The position numbers and the translations under genes were made by a program. DNA of 48,792 bases from Synergistaceae bacterium (lineage in GTDB: Bacteria > Synergistota > Synergistia > Synergistales > Synergistaceae), in the NCBI GenBank assembly GCA_031289775.1, contig JAITOY010000072.1, positions 1 to 48,792 of the forward strand, read 5' to 3'. The number at the start of each line of letters is the position of its first letter. The stretch's first letter is position 1. Of the stretch, positions 1-7,646 are shown one piece after another. Under the pieces are notes generated by a model that was not told the origin of the DNA, did not search any database, and saw only the letters and a program-made list of their open reading frames with translations.

Positions 1-111
1 ATAATCAATGACATCCGCCCACGCGCCGCTTGCCGAGAGCGCGGTGACGGCCGCAATCAGCGCAAGGCCCATTAGCCTCGACAGCTTGGCACTCGAAATC
101 GCTTTTTTCAT
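1..111 (-). CDS. Exported surface protein, N-terminal fragment (cut by window edge)
   Basis: Only the first 37 codons lie in the window; the gene runs off the left edge. The ATG at 111 follows a strong GAGGAGG ribosome binding site about 9 nt upstream. The residues form a typical Sec signal peptide: MKKAISSAKLSR, a hydrophobic stretch rich in Leu, Ala and Ile, and an ASGAWA-like cleavage region. The start resembles that of the large surface protein at 5068-7563 (MKKPVSSSKLL, then ALIAA in both), and a 16-nt stretch coding for ALIAA is identical. The two genes are probably paralogues from one family of exported proteins. Nothing can be said about the mature domain. Confidence 0.75.
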   Translation of the reverse strand, partial: MKKAISSAKLSRLMGLALIAAVTALSASGAWADVIDY

Positions 112-300
112 GAAACGTAAACCTCCTCAAATTTAAGAAATTTAAGAAAAATTGTTCTCTCTCATCTCAGCGCGCCTCGAAAACCCAAATCGACACAATC
201 GACACCCCTCTGTCTTTCATCATCTTATCATATTTTCCCTATGCCTGCCCCTGTTTTTGCTTAGCTGTGCATTGCGCGGCGCGACATCGTGTCGCGCACT
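112..300 (-). other. Leader region of the left-edge surface gene, with short tandem repeats
   Basis: This gene-free stretch separates the rplS terminator from the left-edge surface gene. It contains two tandem copies of AAATTTAAG (129-146) just upstream of the ribosome binding site, two tandem copies of AATCGACAC (188-205), and a perfect inverted repeat GCGCGACA-TCG-TGTCGCGC (279-297). A TATGAT-like -10 is visible on the minus strand near 225-235, but no convincing -35 was found. The leader is AT-rich compared with the coding DNA. Whether the repeats are regulatory is unknown. Confidence 0.45.
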
Positions 301-341
301 AAAAGCGAGGGCGCCCAATGAACCGGGACGCCCTCGCTTCG
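301..341 (-). terminator. Intrinsic terminator after rplS
   Basis: On the minus strand the stem AGCGAGGGCG pairs with CGCCCTCGCT around a 15-nt loop and is followed by TTTT. It lies 20 nt after the rplS stop and closes the ylxM-to-rplS operon. Confidence 0.8.
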
Positions 342-358
342 GCTTTTGCGCGTTCGTT

Positions 359-718
359 TTATTTGAACTCTCTGCGCTCTTTGATGCGGGCGGCTTTGCC
401 GCTGAGTTTGCGCAGATAGTAGAGCTTTGCGCGCTTTACCTTGCCGAGGCGGATGACCTCTATTTTGTCGATGGTCGGGCAGTGGAGCGGGAAAATTCTC
501 TCCACGCCGATGCCTCCGGACATCTTGCGGACGATGAAGTTCTCGCGAAGGCCGCCGTGCTGGCGTCCGATCACAACGCCCTCAAAAACCTGGATGCGCT
601 CGCGGTTGCCCTCTTTTACCTTGACGTGAACCCTGACGGTGTCACCGGCGCGAAAGACCGGGATCTCCTCCTGCTTGCGATATCGCTTCTCCACAAGCGC
701 TATTCTCGGATCGATCAT
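359..718 (-). CDS. rplS: 50S ribosomal protein L19
   Basis: The 119-residue product has the length of bacterial L19, a large-subunit protein at the interface with the 30S subunit. It shows the family layout: a helical start ([16 protein letters not shown]), the strand region [19 protein letters not shown], then [12 protein letters not shown] and the [12 protein letters not shown] segment, ending in a basic tail. The ATG is preceded by AAGGGAG at good spacing. It is the last gene of the operon ylxM-ffh-rpsP-khpA-rimM-trmD-rplS, 53 bp after trmD, and is followed by a terminator. The order rpsP-rimM-trmD-rplS is widely conserved in bacteria. Confidence 0.97.
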   Translation of the reverse strand: MIDPRIALVEKRYRKQEEIPVFRAGDTVRVHVKVKEGNRERIQVFEGVVIGRQHGGLRENFIVRKMSGGIGVERIFPLHCPTIDKIEVIRLGKVKRAKLYYLRKLSGKAARIKERREFK

Positions 719-771
719 TTTTATGTCTCCCTTCTCCGTTATAATCGGTTATAAATATAATTTCAGCGCGG

Positions 772-2094
772 TTATCTGAAGCCAAAAAACCTGTCGAGCG
801 TGATCCCCGCGGCGCTCCTGACGGACAGGTGGTTGTAGCCGTCGACCCCGCCGGATATCGGCCTCATCACGACGGACGAGCCGGACAATACGTCGTCGCA
901 CAGGCCGAAGCCGGTTCCGAAGATAAAAACTACCGGCGCGTCGAGGCCAAGGAGCCGCCTTTTTATGCCAGTCCAGTGCGTGACGCCCTCTCTCAGCTTC
1001 GCGGACGTCGCAACCGTGAACGGCGCCGCCCTCTCGCGCTTTTTTATCCACTCCAGCGCCGACTCGAGCGACGGGCTCGTCCTTATCAGGCTCATGGCCT
1101 CGCGCCTGTCTGGGTTGAACTCCGCGCCGTAGCCTGTTATCCAGTGTCTCGCGATCTTCTTCACCATATCGCGCTGCGGCGCTAACGGCGTCGCGATAAA
1201 ATACCTTTTGACCCCATAAGTCCTGCAAAGGCGCGCTATGTCGTGAAGATCCATGCCGGTGATCGCCGTTGTGCCGCGTACGCCGTTCCGGTCGAGTACG
1301 GGGTGGTGAAGCTGCACGACGTATACGCCTTTTTTCAGGTAGCGCGATATCGAGGCCCGGGCGATTATGTCCGGCCTCCGCGTGATCGTGCGCCTCACGG
1401 CCTCGTCCCGCCTGTGCGACTCTATCGCCTCGTGGTCGCCCCCGAGGAGCTCCCTCGGAACTTCCGCCCCGTCGAAGTTCGACGGCCTCGTGTAGTGAGG
1501 GTAGTCGAGCATCCCGGAGTAAAAAGAGTCCTCCTCCACAGCGCGCTCCTTGCCGACCACGCCTCTCACGAGGCGCGAGATAGCGTCGACCAGAGCGACG
1601 GCCGGCAGCTCTCCCCCCGTGAGGACAAAGTCGCCAAGCGAAAACTCGAGGTCGACGTTTCTGGCTACGAACCTCTCGTCGAGACCCTCGTAATGTCCGC
1701 AGACTATCACGAGACGTTTAGAGGCGGCCTCCTGGAGAAGATCCTCGATCAACTCCTGATACAGCGGGATGCCCTGCGGAGACGGGCAGACCACGTATCG
1801 CAGATCTGGCGCGGCAATCGAGTCGAGGGCGCTCTCGAGCGGCCCTGGCATAAACACCATACCGCCGCCGCCGAAGCTGTAGTCGTCTATCTGGCGATAT
1901 CCTCCCAGGCCGAAATCCCTCAGGTCGACGACCGAGACCTCCAGCTTGCCGGACTCGACCCCGCGACCGAGAACGCTGGAAGAAATAAAGCTCTTTATGA
2001 GCTCCGGGAACGCGGTGAGAACCGATATTTTCACCAGGCCATTTTTACTGGCCGAACTCGCCTGACTCGCCGAATGCGGCGGTTCCCCGCTCAA
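772..2094 (-). CDS. trmD: TrmD tRNA (guanine37-N1)-methyltransferase fused to a second SPOUT RNA methyltransferase domain
   Basis: Residues ~20-250 are TrmD, which places m1G37 on tRNA using S-adenosylmethionine. The motifs DDYSFGGGGMVF, GHYEGLDERF, SLGDFVLTGGELP and DSFYSGMLDYPHYTRP (with the catalytic Asp) are all present. Residues ~256-440 are a second, complete SPOUT-like domain. It begins YVVQLHHPVLDRNGVRGTTA and ends with FGTGFGL...RPISGGVDGYNHLSVRSA, the pattern of the TM1570-type RNA methyltransferase family (PF09936) that is usually a separate gene beside trmD. TrmD alone is about 240-260 residues; this protein is 440. Start: a TTG at 2094 overlaps the rimM stop as TTGA and has GGAGG about 10 nt upstream. 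A TTG at 2100 or a GTG at 2034, which would give the classic KISVLTAFPE start, are alternatives. The target of the second domain is unknown. Confidence 0.93.
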   Translation of the reverse strand: MSGEPPHSASQASSASKNGLVKISVLTAFPELIKSFISSSVLGRGVESGKLEVSVVDLRDFGLGGYRQIDDYSFGGGGMVFMPGPLESALDSIAAPDLRYVVCPSPQGIPLYQELIEDLLQEAASKRLVIVCGHYEGLDERFVARNVDLEFSLGDFVLTGGELPAVALVDAISRLVRGVVGKERAVEEDSFYSGMLDYPHYTRPSNFDGAEVPRELLGGDHEAIESHRRDEAVRRTITRRPDIIARASISRYLKKGVYVVQLHHPVLDRNGVRGTTAITGMDLHDIARLCRTYGVKRYFIATPLAPQRDMVKKIARHWITGYGAEFNPDRREAMSLIRTSPSLESALEWIKKRERAAPFTVATSAKLREGVTHWTGIKRRLLGLDAPVVFIFGTGFGLCDDVLSGSSVVMRPISGGVDGYNHLSVRSAAGITLDRFFGFR

Positions 2095-2657
2095 TCCCAA
2101 AGACCCTCCAGAAGAGTCACTTTCATGAGGCCGGTTTCCTGGTCAATGACGCGCACTACGTCCGCTATCGCCGGGATCAGCTTCAGATCGCCTTCGAGCG
2201 TGCGAACCTGGTAGACGTCGTTGCTTCCTGTGGAAAATACGTCCGCTATAGAACCGAGCTTTTCGCCGCTCTCCATGTCGACAACGTCCATGCCGATGAG
2301 TGTGTCTATCCAGTATTCGCCCTCTGGAAGCGAGACGCGATCGTCGTTGGCGACGGTCACGAGCCAGCCGGTCAGCTTATCCGCCTCGTCGCAGTCGTCG
2401 ATTCCGGCGACTTTTACGAGTATCTGGCCTTTTCCCGCGTGCGGGGCGGCGCAAAGCACTTCAAGCTCGCGAGGCGGTTTGCCCGGGCGCTCGATATACA
2501 AGCGCTCCATCTCGAAAAACCGCTCCGGGTAGTCGGTCAACGGGTGAATCCGCAGCGTGCCTTTGAGACCGTGCGCGCCGACTATCAGACCGATCCTCGT
2601 GCGCGGGCCGTTTTCAGCGTTTTCAGCGCGTTTTGGTTCAGGCAAGATCGACGTCAA
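2091..2657 (-). CDS. rimM: 16S rRNA processing protein RimM
   Basis: RimM helps mature the 30S subunit by binding ribosomal protein S19 near the 16S 3' domain. The 188-residue product has the N-terminal barrel signature RIGLIVGAHGLKGTLRIHPLTD. The C-terminal PRC-barrel domain follows, with EGEYWIDTLIGMDVVD and LKLIPAIADVVRVID, and the chain ends VTLLEGLWD. The chosen TTG at 2657 overlaps the end of khpA by 20 nt; a second TTG at 2645 would also serve, and neither has a strong Shine-Dalgarno, so the start is uncertain by a few residues. The stop is overlapped by the trmD start (TTGA), pointing to translational coupling. Confidence 0.95.
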   Translation of the reverse strand: MTSILPEPKRAENAENGPRTRIGLIVGAHGLKGTLRIHPLTDYPERFFEMERLYIERPGKPPRELEVLCAAPHAGKGQILVKVAGIDDCDEADKLTGWLVTVANDDRVSLPEGEYWIDTLIGMDVVDMESGEKLGSIADVFSTGSNDVYQVRTLEGDLKLIPAIADVVRVIDQETGLMKVTLLEGLWD

Positions 2658-2877
2658 CTTTTTCGCCCGGCTTCACCGCGGCGGACTTCGCCACGAGCCT
2701 GATAGCGTTGATCGTCGCGCCCCGCTTGCCTATGACGCGGCCGATGTCGTCGGACGCCGTCGAGATGGTCACCATCACGGCGCCGCCGTCGTTGCGCTCG
2801 CTCGTCACCGAGACCTTGTCGGGCTGGTTTACGAGCCTTTTGACGATATATTCTACGATGTCGCCATAATCAGGCAT
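2638..2877 (-). CDS. khpA: KH-domain RNA-binding protein KhpA
   Basis: This 79-residue protein is a single KH domain. It has the GxxG loop in IGRVIGKRGATINAIR and ends KVDVDLA, as in KhpA (formerly YlqC/RRM-linked UPF0109). In Gram-positive bacteria KhpA pairs with KhpB and binds many small RNAs; that partner is not in this window. It sits between rpsP and rimM, its usual place. The ATG follows only a modest GCGGAC purine stretch 14 bp after the rpsP stop, so translation may be coupled to rpsP. Confidence 0.92.
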   Translation of the reverse strand: MPDYGDIVEYIVKRLVNQPDKVSVTSERNDGGAVMVTISTASDDIGRVIGKRGATINAIRLVAKSAAVKPGEKVDVDLA

Positions 2878-2891
2878 AGGAGTCCGCGCGC

Positions 2892-3170
2892 CTACTGCGC
2901 CTTCTTGACCTTGTTCTCGTTATACCTGTCCCAGACTCCGACCTTGCGGAGCAGCGCCCTCGCCGTGTCCGACGGAGTGGCCCCGACTGTGAGCCAGTGC
3001 ATCGCGCGCTCCTCGTCGACCTTCACGTCCGCCGGATCCGTCATCGGGTCGTAGGTTCCGATCATCTCGATAAAACGCCCGTCCCTCGGCGACCGCGAGT
3101 CCGCGACCACCAGACGGTAAAACGGCGCCTTCTTTTTGCCGTGTCTTGCCAAACGTATACGTACCGCCAT
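2892..3170 (-). CDS. rpsP: 30S ribosomal protein S16
   Basis: This is a 92-residue S16 with the conserved start [19 protein letters not shown], followed by [15 protein letters not shown] and IGTYDP. S16 is an early-assembling small-subunit protein. The ATG has a strong GGGAGGTGT site. It follows ffh by 52 bp, a gap that contains an A/T-rich hairpin, and precedes khpA by 14 bp. Confidence 0.97.
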   Translation of the reverse strand: MAVRIRLARHGKKKAPFYRLVVADSRSPRDGRFIEMIGTYDPMTDPADVKVDEERAMHWLTVGATPSDTARALLRKVGVWDRYNENKVKKAQ

Positions 3171-3205
3171 CTGTTTTACACACCTCCCATAATTTATATA
3201 AAAAA

Positions 3206-3229
3206 GGCATCAGAGCCCTTTTTTATCTG
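3206..3229 (-). terminator. Possible weak terminator or attenuator between ffh and rpsP
   Basis: On the minus strand an A6GG stem pairs with CCT6 around a 9-nt loop that overlaps the end of ffh. The stem is mostly A-T pairs, so it may only attenuate transcription into rpsP. Confidence 0.3.
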
Positions 3230-4566
3230 AAAAGATTTTTCAGCGCGCCGGCGACCTTGAACGACTTCGGGTTCATCTTCCCGAGCGACTTCATCATCGT
3301 CTTCATCTGATCGTACTGGGCGAGGAGCTGGTTCACCATCTGAACGCTTGTGCCGGAGCCCTCCGCTATACGGCGTCGCCTGCTGCCCTTGATTATATCG
3401 GGGCTCCTGCGCTCCTTTTTTGTCATCGAGAGGATTATCGCCTCCGAGTACTTCAGCCTCGACGCGTCTAAATCAGCGCCCTTGAGCGCCTTCGCGCCGC
3501 CTGGTATCGGCAGCATCTCCAGCACCTTGTCGAGCGGCCCGAGCTTTTTTATCTGCTGCAGGTGCATCAGCATGTCGTCCATCGTGAACCTGCTTTTTTT
3601 CAGGCTCTCCGCTATGCGCGCCGCGTCTACATCCGTCGTGGAGCGCTCCAGCTTCTCCATAAGCCCCATCATGTCGCCCATGCCCATGATGCGAGAGGCC
3701 ATGCGCTTGGAGTCGAATGACTCCAAATCCTCGACGCGCTCGCCCATGCCGGCGAGCTTTACCGGGACGCCAGTCGTAGCCTTTATCGCAAGCGCCGGCC
3801 CACCTCGCGCGTCGCCGTCCATCTTCGTTAAAATTACTCCCGTCAGGCCAAGGCGCTCGTTGAAAACGGACGAGACCTCCACCGCCTCCTGACCCGTCAT
3901 GGAGTCCACGACGAGCAGAACCTCAAACGGAGGGACGTCGCGCTTCATCGTCTCCAGCTCCGTCATGAGATCGTCGTCGAGCTGGAGACGGCCGGCCGTG
4001 TCCAGGAGGATCAGGCTGCAAAGGTGGTTCTCCGCGTAGGCGACGGACTTGCGGGCTACGGCGACTGGGTCGGTCTCGCCGGGCTCGGGCCCGAAAAAGG
4101 CGACGCCGGCCTTCTCGGCGAGAGTCCTGAGCTGGTCGACAGCCGCTGGCCTTCTCAGGTCGCAGGCCACGACAAGCGGCTTGTGGGACCTCGACATTCG
4201 CTTCGCCAGCTTCACCGCCGTCGTCGTTTTGCCGGAGCCCTGAAGACCGACCATCATAAACACCGTCGGCGGCTTCGGCGAGATCGTTATCGGCGCGGGC
4301 TCCTTGCCCATTATTCTTATCAGTTCTTCGTAGACTATCGTAGCGACCTGCTGGGCCGGCGTGATCGAGTTCAACACGTCGGCGCCCGTCGCGCGAACCT
4401 TTATGGCGTCCACGAGGTTCTTCACCACTTTATAGCTGACGTCCGCCTCGAGAAGGGCCCTGCGAACCTCGCGCAGAGCGGCGTTCACGTCGTCGGCGGT
4501 CAGACGCCCCTTCCCCTTCATGGACGAGAACACGCTCTCAAACCGTTCCTTTAACGCCTCAAACAT
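3223..4566 (-). CDS. ffh: Signal recognition particle GTPase Ffh
   Basis: Ffh (SRP54) binds 4.5S RNA and emerging signal sequences and delivers ribosomes to FtsY at the membrane. The 447-residue product shows the N helical bundle (1-90), the G domain with GLQGSGKT (107-114), DLRRPAA, LDTAGRLQ, TKMDGDARGG and a late GMGERVEDLE. The Met-rich M domain follows from about 320 (MGMGDMMGLMEKLE, SMTKKERRSPDII, GSRRRRIAEGSG). The extended Gly/Met tail of some homologues is absent. The start is the ATG at 4566: AGGAGG lies 9 nt upstream and the ATG overlaps the ylxM stop by 8 nt. Upstream in-frame ATGs are too close to that site. Confidence 0.96.
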   Translation of the reverse strand: MFEALKERFESVFSSMKGKGRLTADDVNAALREVRRALLEADVSYKVVKNLVDAIKVRATGADVLNSITPAQQVATIVYEELIRIMGKEPAPITISPKPPTVFMMVGLQGSGKTTTAVKLAKRMSRSHKPLVVACDLRRPAAVDQLRTLAEKAGVAFFGPEPGETDPVAVARKSVAYAENHLCSLILLDTAGRLQLDDDLMTELETMKRDVPPFEVLLVVDSMTGQEAVEVSSVFNERLGLTGVILTKMDGDARGGPALAIKATTGVPVKLAGMGERVEDLESFDSKRMASRIMGMGDMMGLMEKLERSTTDVDAARIAESLKKSRFTMDDMLMHLQQIKKLGPLDKVLEMLPIPGGAKALKGADLDASRLKYSEAIILSMTKKERRSPDIIKGSRRRRIAEGSGTSVQMVNQLLAQYDQMKTMMKSLGKMNPKSFKVAGALKNLFR

Positions 4567-4936
4567 CCGCATCCGCCTCCTGGCTCTCGTCATGATCCGA
4601 GAGCAAATTTTCCACCCTGTCCACGAACTCTCCCGGCAGGGAAACGCCGCTCTCCCTCACAAAAAGAGAGAGCTCGCCGCACCTTCTCATGAGGCCGTGA
4701 AGGCCCAAGTCGCGCTCTATCGCGTCTAAATTTTCGCGCGAGCGCCTGACGAGGTCATGCGCGCCCTGGCGCGTCATCCCGAGCGCCTCCCCCGCCTCCG
4801 CGAGCGAGAGGTCGTCCTCGAGCAGAAGGCCGCACACCGCCCTCTGCCTCTCGGTCAAAAGGGAGGAGTATATGTCGAACAGCTCGCCAAAACGAACGCG
4901 CTGCTCGAGAAGAATATCGTCATCCGAAAACGACAA
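4559..4936 (-). CDS. ylxM: YlxM-type helix-turn-helix protein
   Basis: The 125-residue YlxM/p13-family protein has a sigma-70 region-4-like helix-turn-helix: YSSLLTERQRAVCGLLLEDD, then SLAEAGEALGMTRQGAHDLVRR. The family is encoded next to ffh in many bacteria and has been linked to SRP function, but its role is not settled. The start is a TTG at 4936 with GGAG about 9 nt upstream; no in-frame ATG fits. It is the first gene of the operon and lies 24 bp downstream of a near-consensus promoter. Confidence 0.88.
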   Translation of the reverse strand: MSFSDDDILLEQRVRFGELFDIYSSLLTERQRAVCGLLLEDDLSLAEAGEALGMTRQGAHDLVRRSRENLDAIERDLGLHGLMRRCGELSLFVRESGVSLPGEFVDRVENLLSDHDESQEADADV

Positions 4937-4959
4937 TTCGCATCACTCCACAGACGAGG

Positions 4960-4988
4960 ATTATAAAGCCGGCCTGGATATCCGTCAA
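4960..4988 (-). promoter_or_regulatory. Sigma-70 promoter of the ylxM-ffh-rplS operon
   Basis: On the minus strand TTGACG (4983-4988) and TATAAT (4960-4965) are separated by exactly 17 bp. The -35 lies inside a perfect inverted repeat (4984-5002). Confidence 0.85.
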
Positions 4989-5002
4989 GTAAAAAACTTG
5001 AC
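4984..5002. repeat. Perfect 19-bp inverted repeat over the -35 of the ylxM promoter
   Basis: GTCAAGT and ACTTGAC, 7-bp arms, flank AAAAA. The palindrome covers the -35 hexamer of the ylxM promoter, so it could be an operator. It has no T-run of its own that would make it a good terminator. The protein that might bind it is not identified. Confidence 0.55.
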
Positions 5003-5005
5003 AGC

Positions 5006-5041
5006 AAAAGGCGAGGCCCTGGATCGAGAGCCCCGCCTTTT
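5006..5041 (-). terminator. Intrinsic terminator after the large surface protein gene
   Basis: The minus-strand stem AAAAGGCG-GGC pairs with GCC-CGCCTTTT around a loop of about 12 nt and ends in TTTT. It lies 27 nt after the surface-protein stop and separates that gene from the ylxM promoter. Confidence 0.8.
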
Positions 5042-5067
5042 CGAACAGCTGAGGTTGTATCGCTCGT

Positions 5068-7563
5068 TTACTTGCGCTTGCGGCGCGTCGCCGCTACGGC
5101 GGCGCCGAGCGCGATGCCGGCCCAGCCGAGGCCAGAGTCGCAGCCGCCCCCGCTGCTGCCGCCGGTCTTGCCTACGCTGATGGTCTTTGTGCCAGCGCCA
5201 AAGCCGTATGTGGTCGCCGTCACGATGTACCTGCCGCTGGCAAGACCATTGGGAACCAGGTAGAACGTCTCGACATGGCCATTTACGGTCGTCTTTGGAA
5301 CGTCGGTTATCACCTTCGCTCTGTCATCGTCGAACACGCTGAACGTCACGTCAATGTCAGACGGGCTTTCGTCGCCTGATTTCACGTAGGCCGAAGCCAG
5401 TATGCCGTCGCCGGCAGTGGTCAGCGAGACGGTCAGCGTGAGAGTCTTCGTGGGTTCAAGCGTCTTCGCGAATCCGTCGAAAAGGAGGCCGCTGTACTCG
5501 AGCTTGCCGTCGGCGCCGCTCGTGCCCGTATAGCTTATGTCATACATTCCGGGCGGCAGCGAACTCGTGTCGACGGTTATGACCGTCTTTCCGTTGATTA
5601 TTGCCACTACTCCGGGCAGTATATAACTTTCGTTTGAACCCGTAAGCGAGGCCGCTGTGAACTCGAGCGTCGCGCCGGCGTCGATGATCGCGCCGTCCCG
5701 CGCCGTCGCTCTGATACTTTCGTCGCTATGAGTTTCGACATAGAACTTGCTCGCGCCGTACACGATCTTCAGGGAAGCGAGCTCGTCGAGGTCGAATTCG
5801 TTCGTATCGCCGTTGATGTACGTCACATAAACTTTATTGTCGTCGACCTCGACTTTAGCGATTTGATCAGGCTTCGGCACCGACGTGCCCTCATCCACTC
5901 CCCGCATCGTCGCGGTTAAACTATTGGAAGTTTTGGCAATCTCCCAGAAAGTCGAGCCGTTTTTGTCGCGCACTTGAGCTGGAGTGGCGAAACCCGTGGC
6001 TGTAAAGCCGCCTTCCGCCTCAAACAGGGTGATGACGTCGCCTTCATCGTAAGTATTGCTCCCGCTGTCGACAGTAACCTTGGCGATGACGCCCGCCCCT
6101 CCAAGAGCCACGGCGCCAGAGGCGCGCACTATTACGTCATCCGGCGCGGTATCCGCGGCCAGAGTGAAGTTGACGTTCTGGAAATTTCTCACGCTGTTGA
6201 CTAGCAAAGCAGCCTCGGTGGTTCGATTCAGATTCAGCGTATTGCCGGCAACGACCTCGACGCCCGAGGGGCCGCCGTTGTTGCGTCCTCCGTCTATCCA
6301 GACTTTACCTGGATTAGTGGCAAAAGACGTGTCCCCGGAGATAGTCACGGTGTTGTCAATGGCTGTAGAGCCGGCGCCGATAGAGACGCCGTCAACCAGA
6401 TTACCGCCTATGATAGAGAGATCATCCGTTGTAACGCTGGTGACATCGATCACCGCGTCCTCCAGTATGATGGTATTTCCATCCGCCTTGAGGACGGCCG
6501 CGGCGGCGCCTGCGTTAGCCTCACCGCCTACCAAAAATTGATTGGCCATGGTTGTCGTTTCGGCACGGCCGCTAAGCGTCAGGCTATTATTGGAAGCGCT
6601 CGCGCGACCTCCCCCGCCACGAAAACCCGTCTTGATTTGCAGCCCGCCGCCTGTGCCTGTGAGAGTGACAGTATTGTCATTCGCGACGCCTCCCACTGTG
6701 TGACCGCCCTGTATTAAACTCGCGCCGAGCCCCGCTCCCGTGACTTTTACGCTGTTTCCTGTCGCGTCCCCGGCTTCGGCTCTGCCGCCGATTATATCTC
6801 CAGCCACGACGCCAGTGACGGCCTCCACCGTGTTGCCGACCGCGTTGCCGGCGTTCGTGTTATCGGTTCTGCCGCCGAAGACATCGCGGCCCACCGCGCC
6901 GCCGGTGATACGCACTTCGTTTGCGCGCGCGTCGCCAGTGCCTGAGGTGGTTTGGGGAGATACCGCGCCCTGTATATAGCCGCCGAAAACTCCGTCCGCT
7001 ATCGTTCCGCCAGAGATATTTACCGTGTTTTCCTCGGCGTTGCTCGAACCACGGCTGACATAGCCGCCATAGACGTTCCCGCCAACTGCTGGCGAAACGC
7101 CTAGCACGATCGTGTTCACCGATCCTCCCCGGATGTCCACTACATTCCCGCTTGCCTTACCACTTCTAGCAGCGCCGCCGACTATTGCCAAATCGACCTC
7201 GCCGCCATAGAGGACAACTCGGTTGTTCGTAACGTCACCTGTATCGTTATGTCCGCCGCCTACGAGGAGGGGTACGTTAAAGTCACCAGCTGGCGCGTGC
7301 GTGGCAGAAAAAGTTTGAATATTTACAGTCCCATTAGTTGCGCTGTCTATGTAGAAATGCCCGTCATATATGTTTAAGGCGCCACTAAATGAACTGTTAA
7401 ACATATCCGTGTCTATCCACGATGGAATTGCCTTCAACGCAGCCGCCGTACCGTTATAGTCCGCCGCCGATGCCCCGCTTCCTGTCGAGAAGACGAGGGC
7501 GGCCGCAATCAGCGCGACACTCGATATAGTCAACAGCTTAGAGCTTGAAACTGGTTTTTTCAT
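5068..7563 (-). CDS. Large exported repeat protein with a Synergist-type C-terminal sorting signal
   Basis: This 831-residue protein has a Sec signal peptide (1-33, cleavage near SGASA). A long region (~60-480) of degenerate repeats follows, of the type N-x-V-x-I-x-G-G ... V-F-G-G (NTVNISGGTI, NEVRITGGAV, NSVKVTGAGL, NTVTLTGTGG), expected to fold as a parallel beta-helix. About 565-610 is a small domain (KVEVDDNKVYVTYINGD); 640-790 looks Ig/Fn3-like. The end is a Gly/Ser linker, SGGGC (Cys808), a hydrophobic segment (~811-826) and TRRKRK: the tripartite layout of the Synergist C-terminal sorting domain, in which the protein is presumably cut and anchored. Few aromatic residues and no Cys except near the tail fit an extracellular beta-solenoid. 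ATG at 7563 has GAGGAGG upstream. The role (adhesin, coat) is not shown by the sequence. Confidence 0.85.
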   Translation of the reverse strand: MKKPVSSSKLLTISSVALIAAALVFSTGSGASAADYNGTAAALKAIPSWIDTDMFNSSFSGALNIYDGHFYIDSATNGTVNIQTFSATHAPAGDFNVPLLVGGGHNDTGDVTNNRVVLYGGEVDLAIVGGAARSGKASGNVVDIRGGSVNTIVLGVSPAVGGNVYGGYVSRGSSNAEENTVNISGGTIADGVFGGYIQGAVSPQTTSGTGDARANEVRITGGAVGRDVFGGRTDNTNAGNAVGNTVEAVTGVVAGDIIGGRAEAGDATGNSVKVTGAGLGASLIQGGHTVGGVANDNTVTLTGTGGGLQIKTGFRGGGGRASASNNSLTLSGRAETTTMANQFLVGGEANAGAAAAVLKADGNTIILEDAVIDVTSVTTDDLSIIGGNLVDGVSIGAGSTAIDNTVTISGDTSFATNPGKVWIDGGRNNGGPSGVEVVAGNTLNLNRTTEAALLVNSVRNFQNVNFTLAADTAPDDVIVRASGAVALGGAGVIAKVTVDSGSNTYDEGDVITLFEAEGGFTATGFATPAQVRDKNGSTFWEIAKTSNSLTATMRGVDEGTSVPKPDQIAKVEVDDNKVYVTYINGDTNEFDLDELASLKIVYGASKFYVETHSDESIRATARDGAIIDAGATLEFTAASLTGSNESYILPGVVAIINGKTVITVDTSSLPPGMYDISYTGTSGADGKLEYSGLLFDGFAKTLEPTKTLTLTVSLTTAGDGILASAYVKSGDESPSDIDVTFSVFDDDRAKVITDVPKTTVNGHVETFYLVPNGLASGRYIVTATTYGFGAGTKTISVGKTGGSSGGGCDSGLGWAGIALGAAVAATRRKRK

Positions 7564-7646
7564 TATACATGAACCTCCTCTTTCTATGTTTTACCGCGCG
7601 GGAGCCCCTTACTGTCTCTTAATGTATGTGAATATCGCTATTTTGT

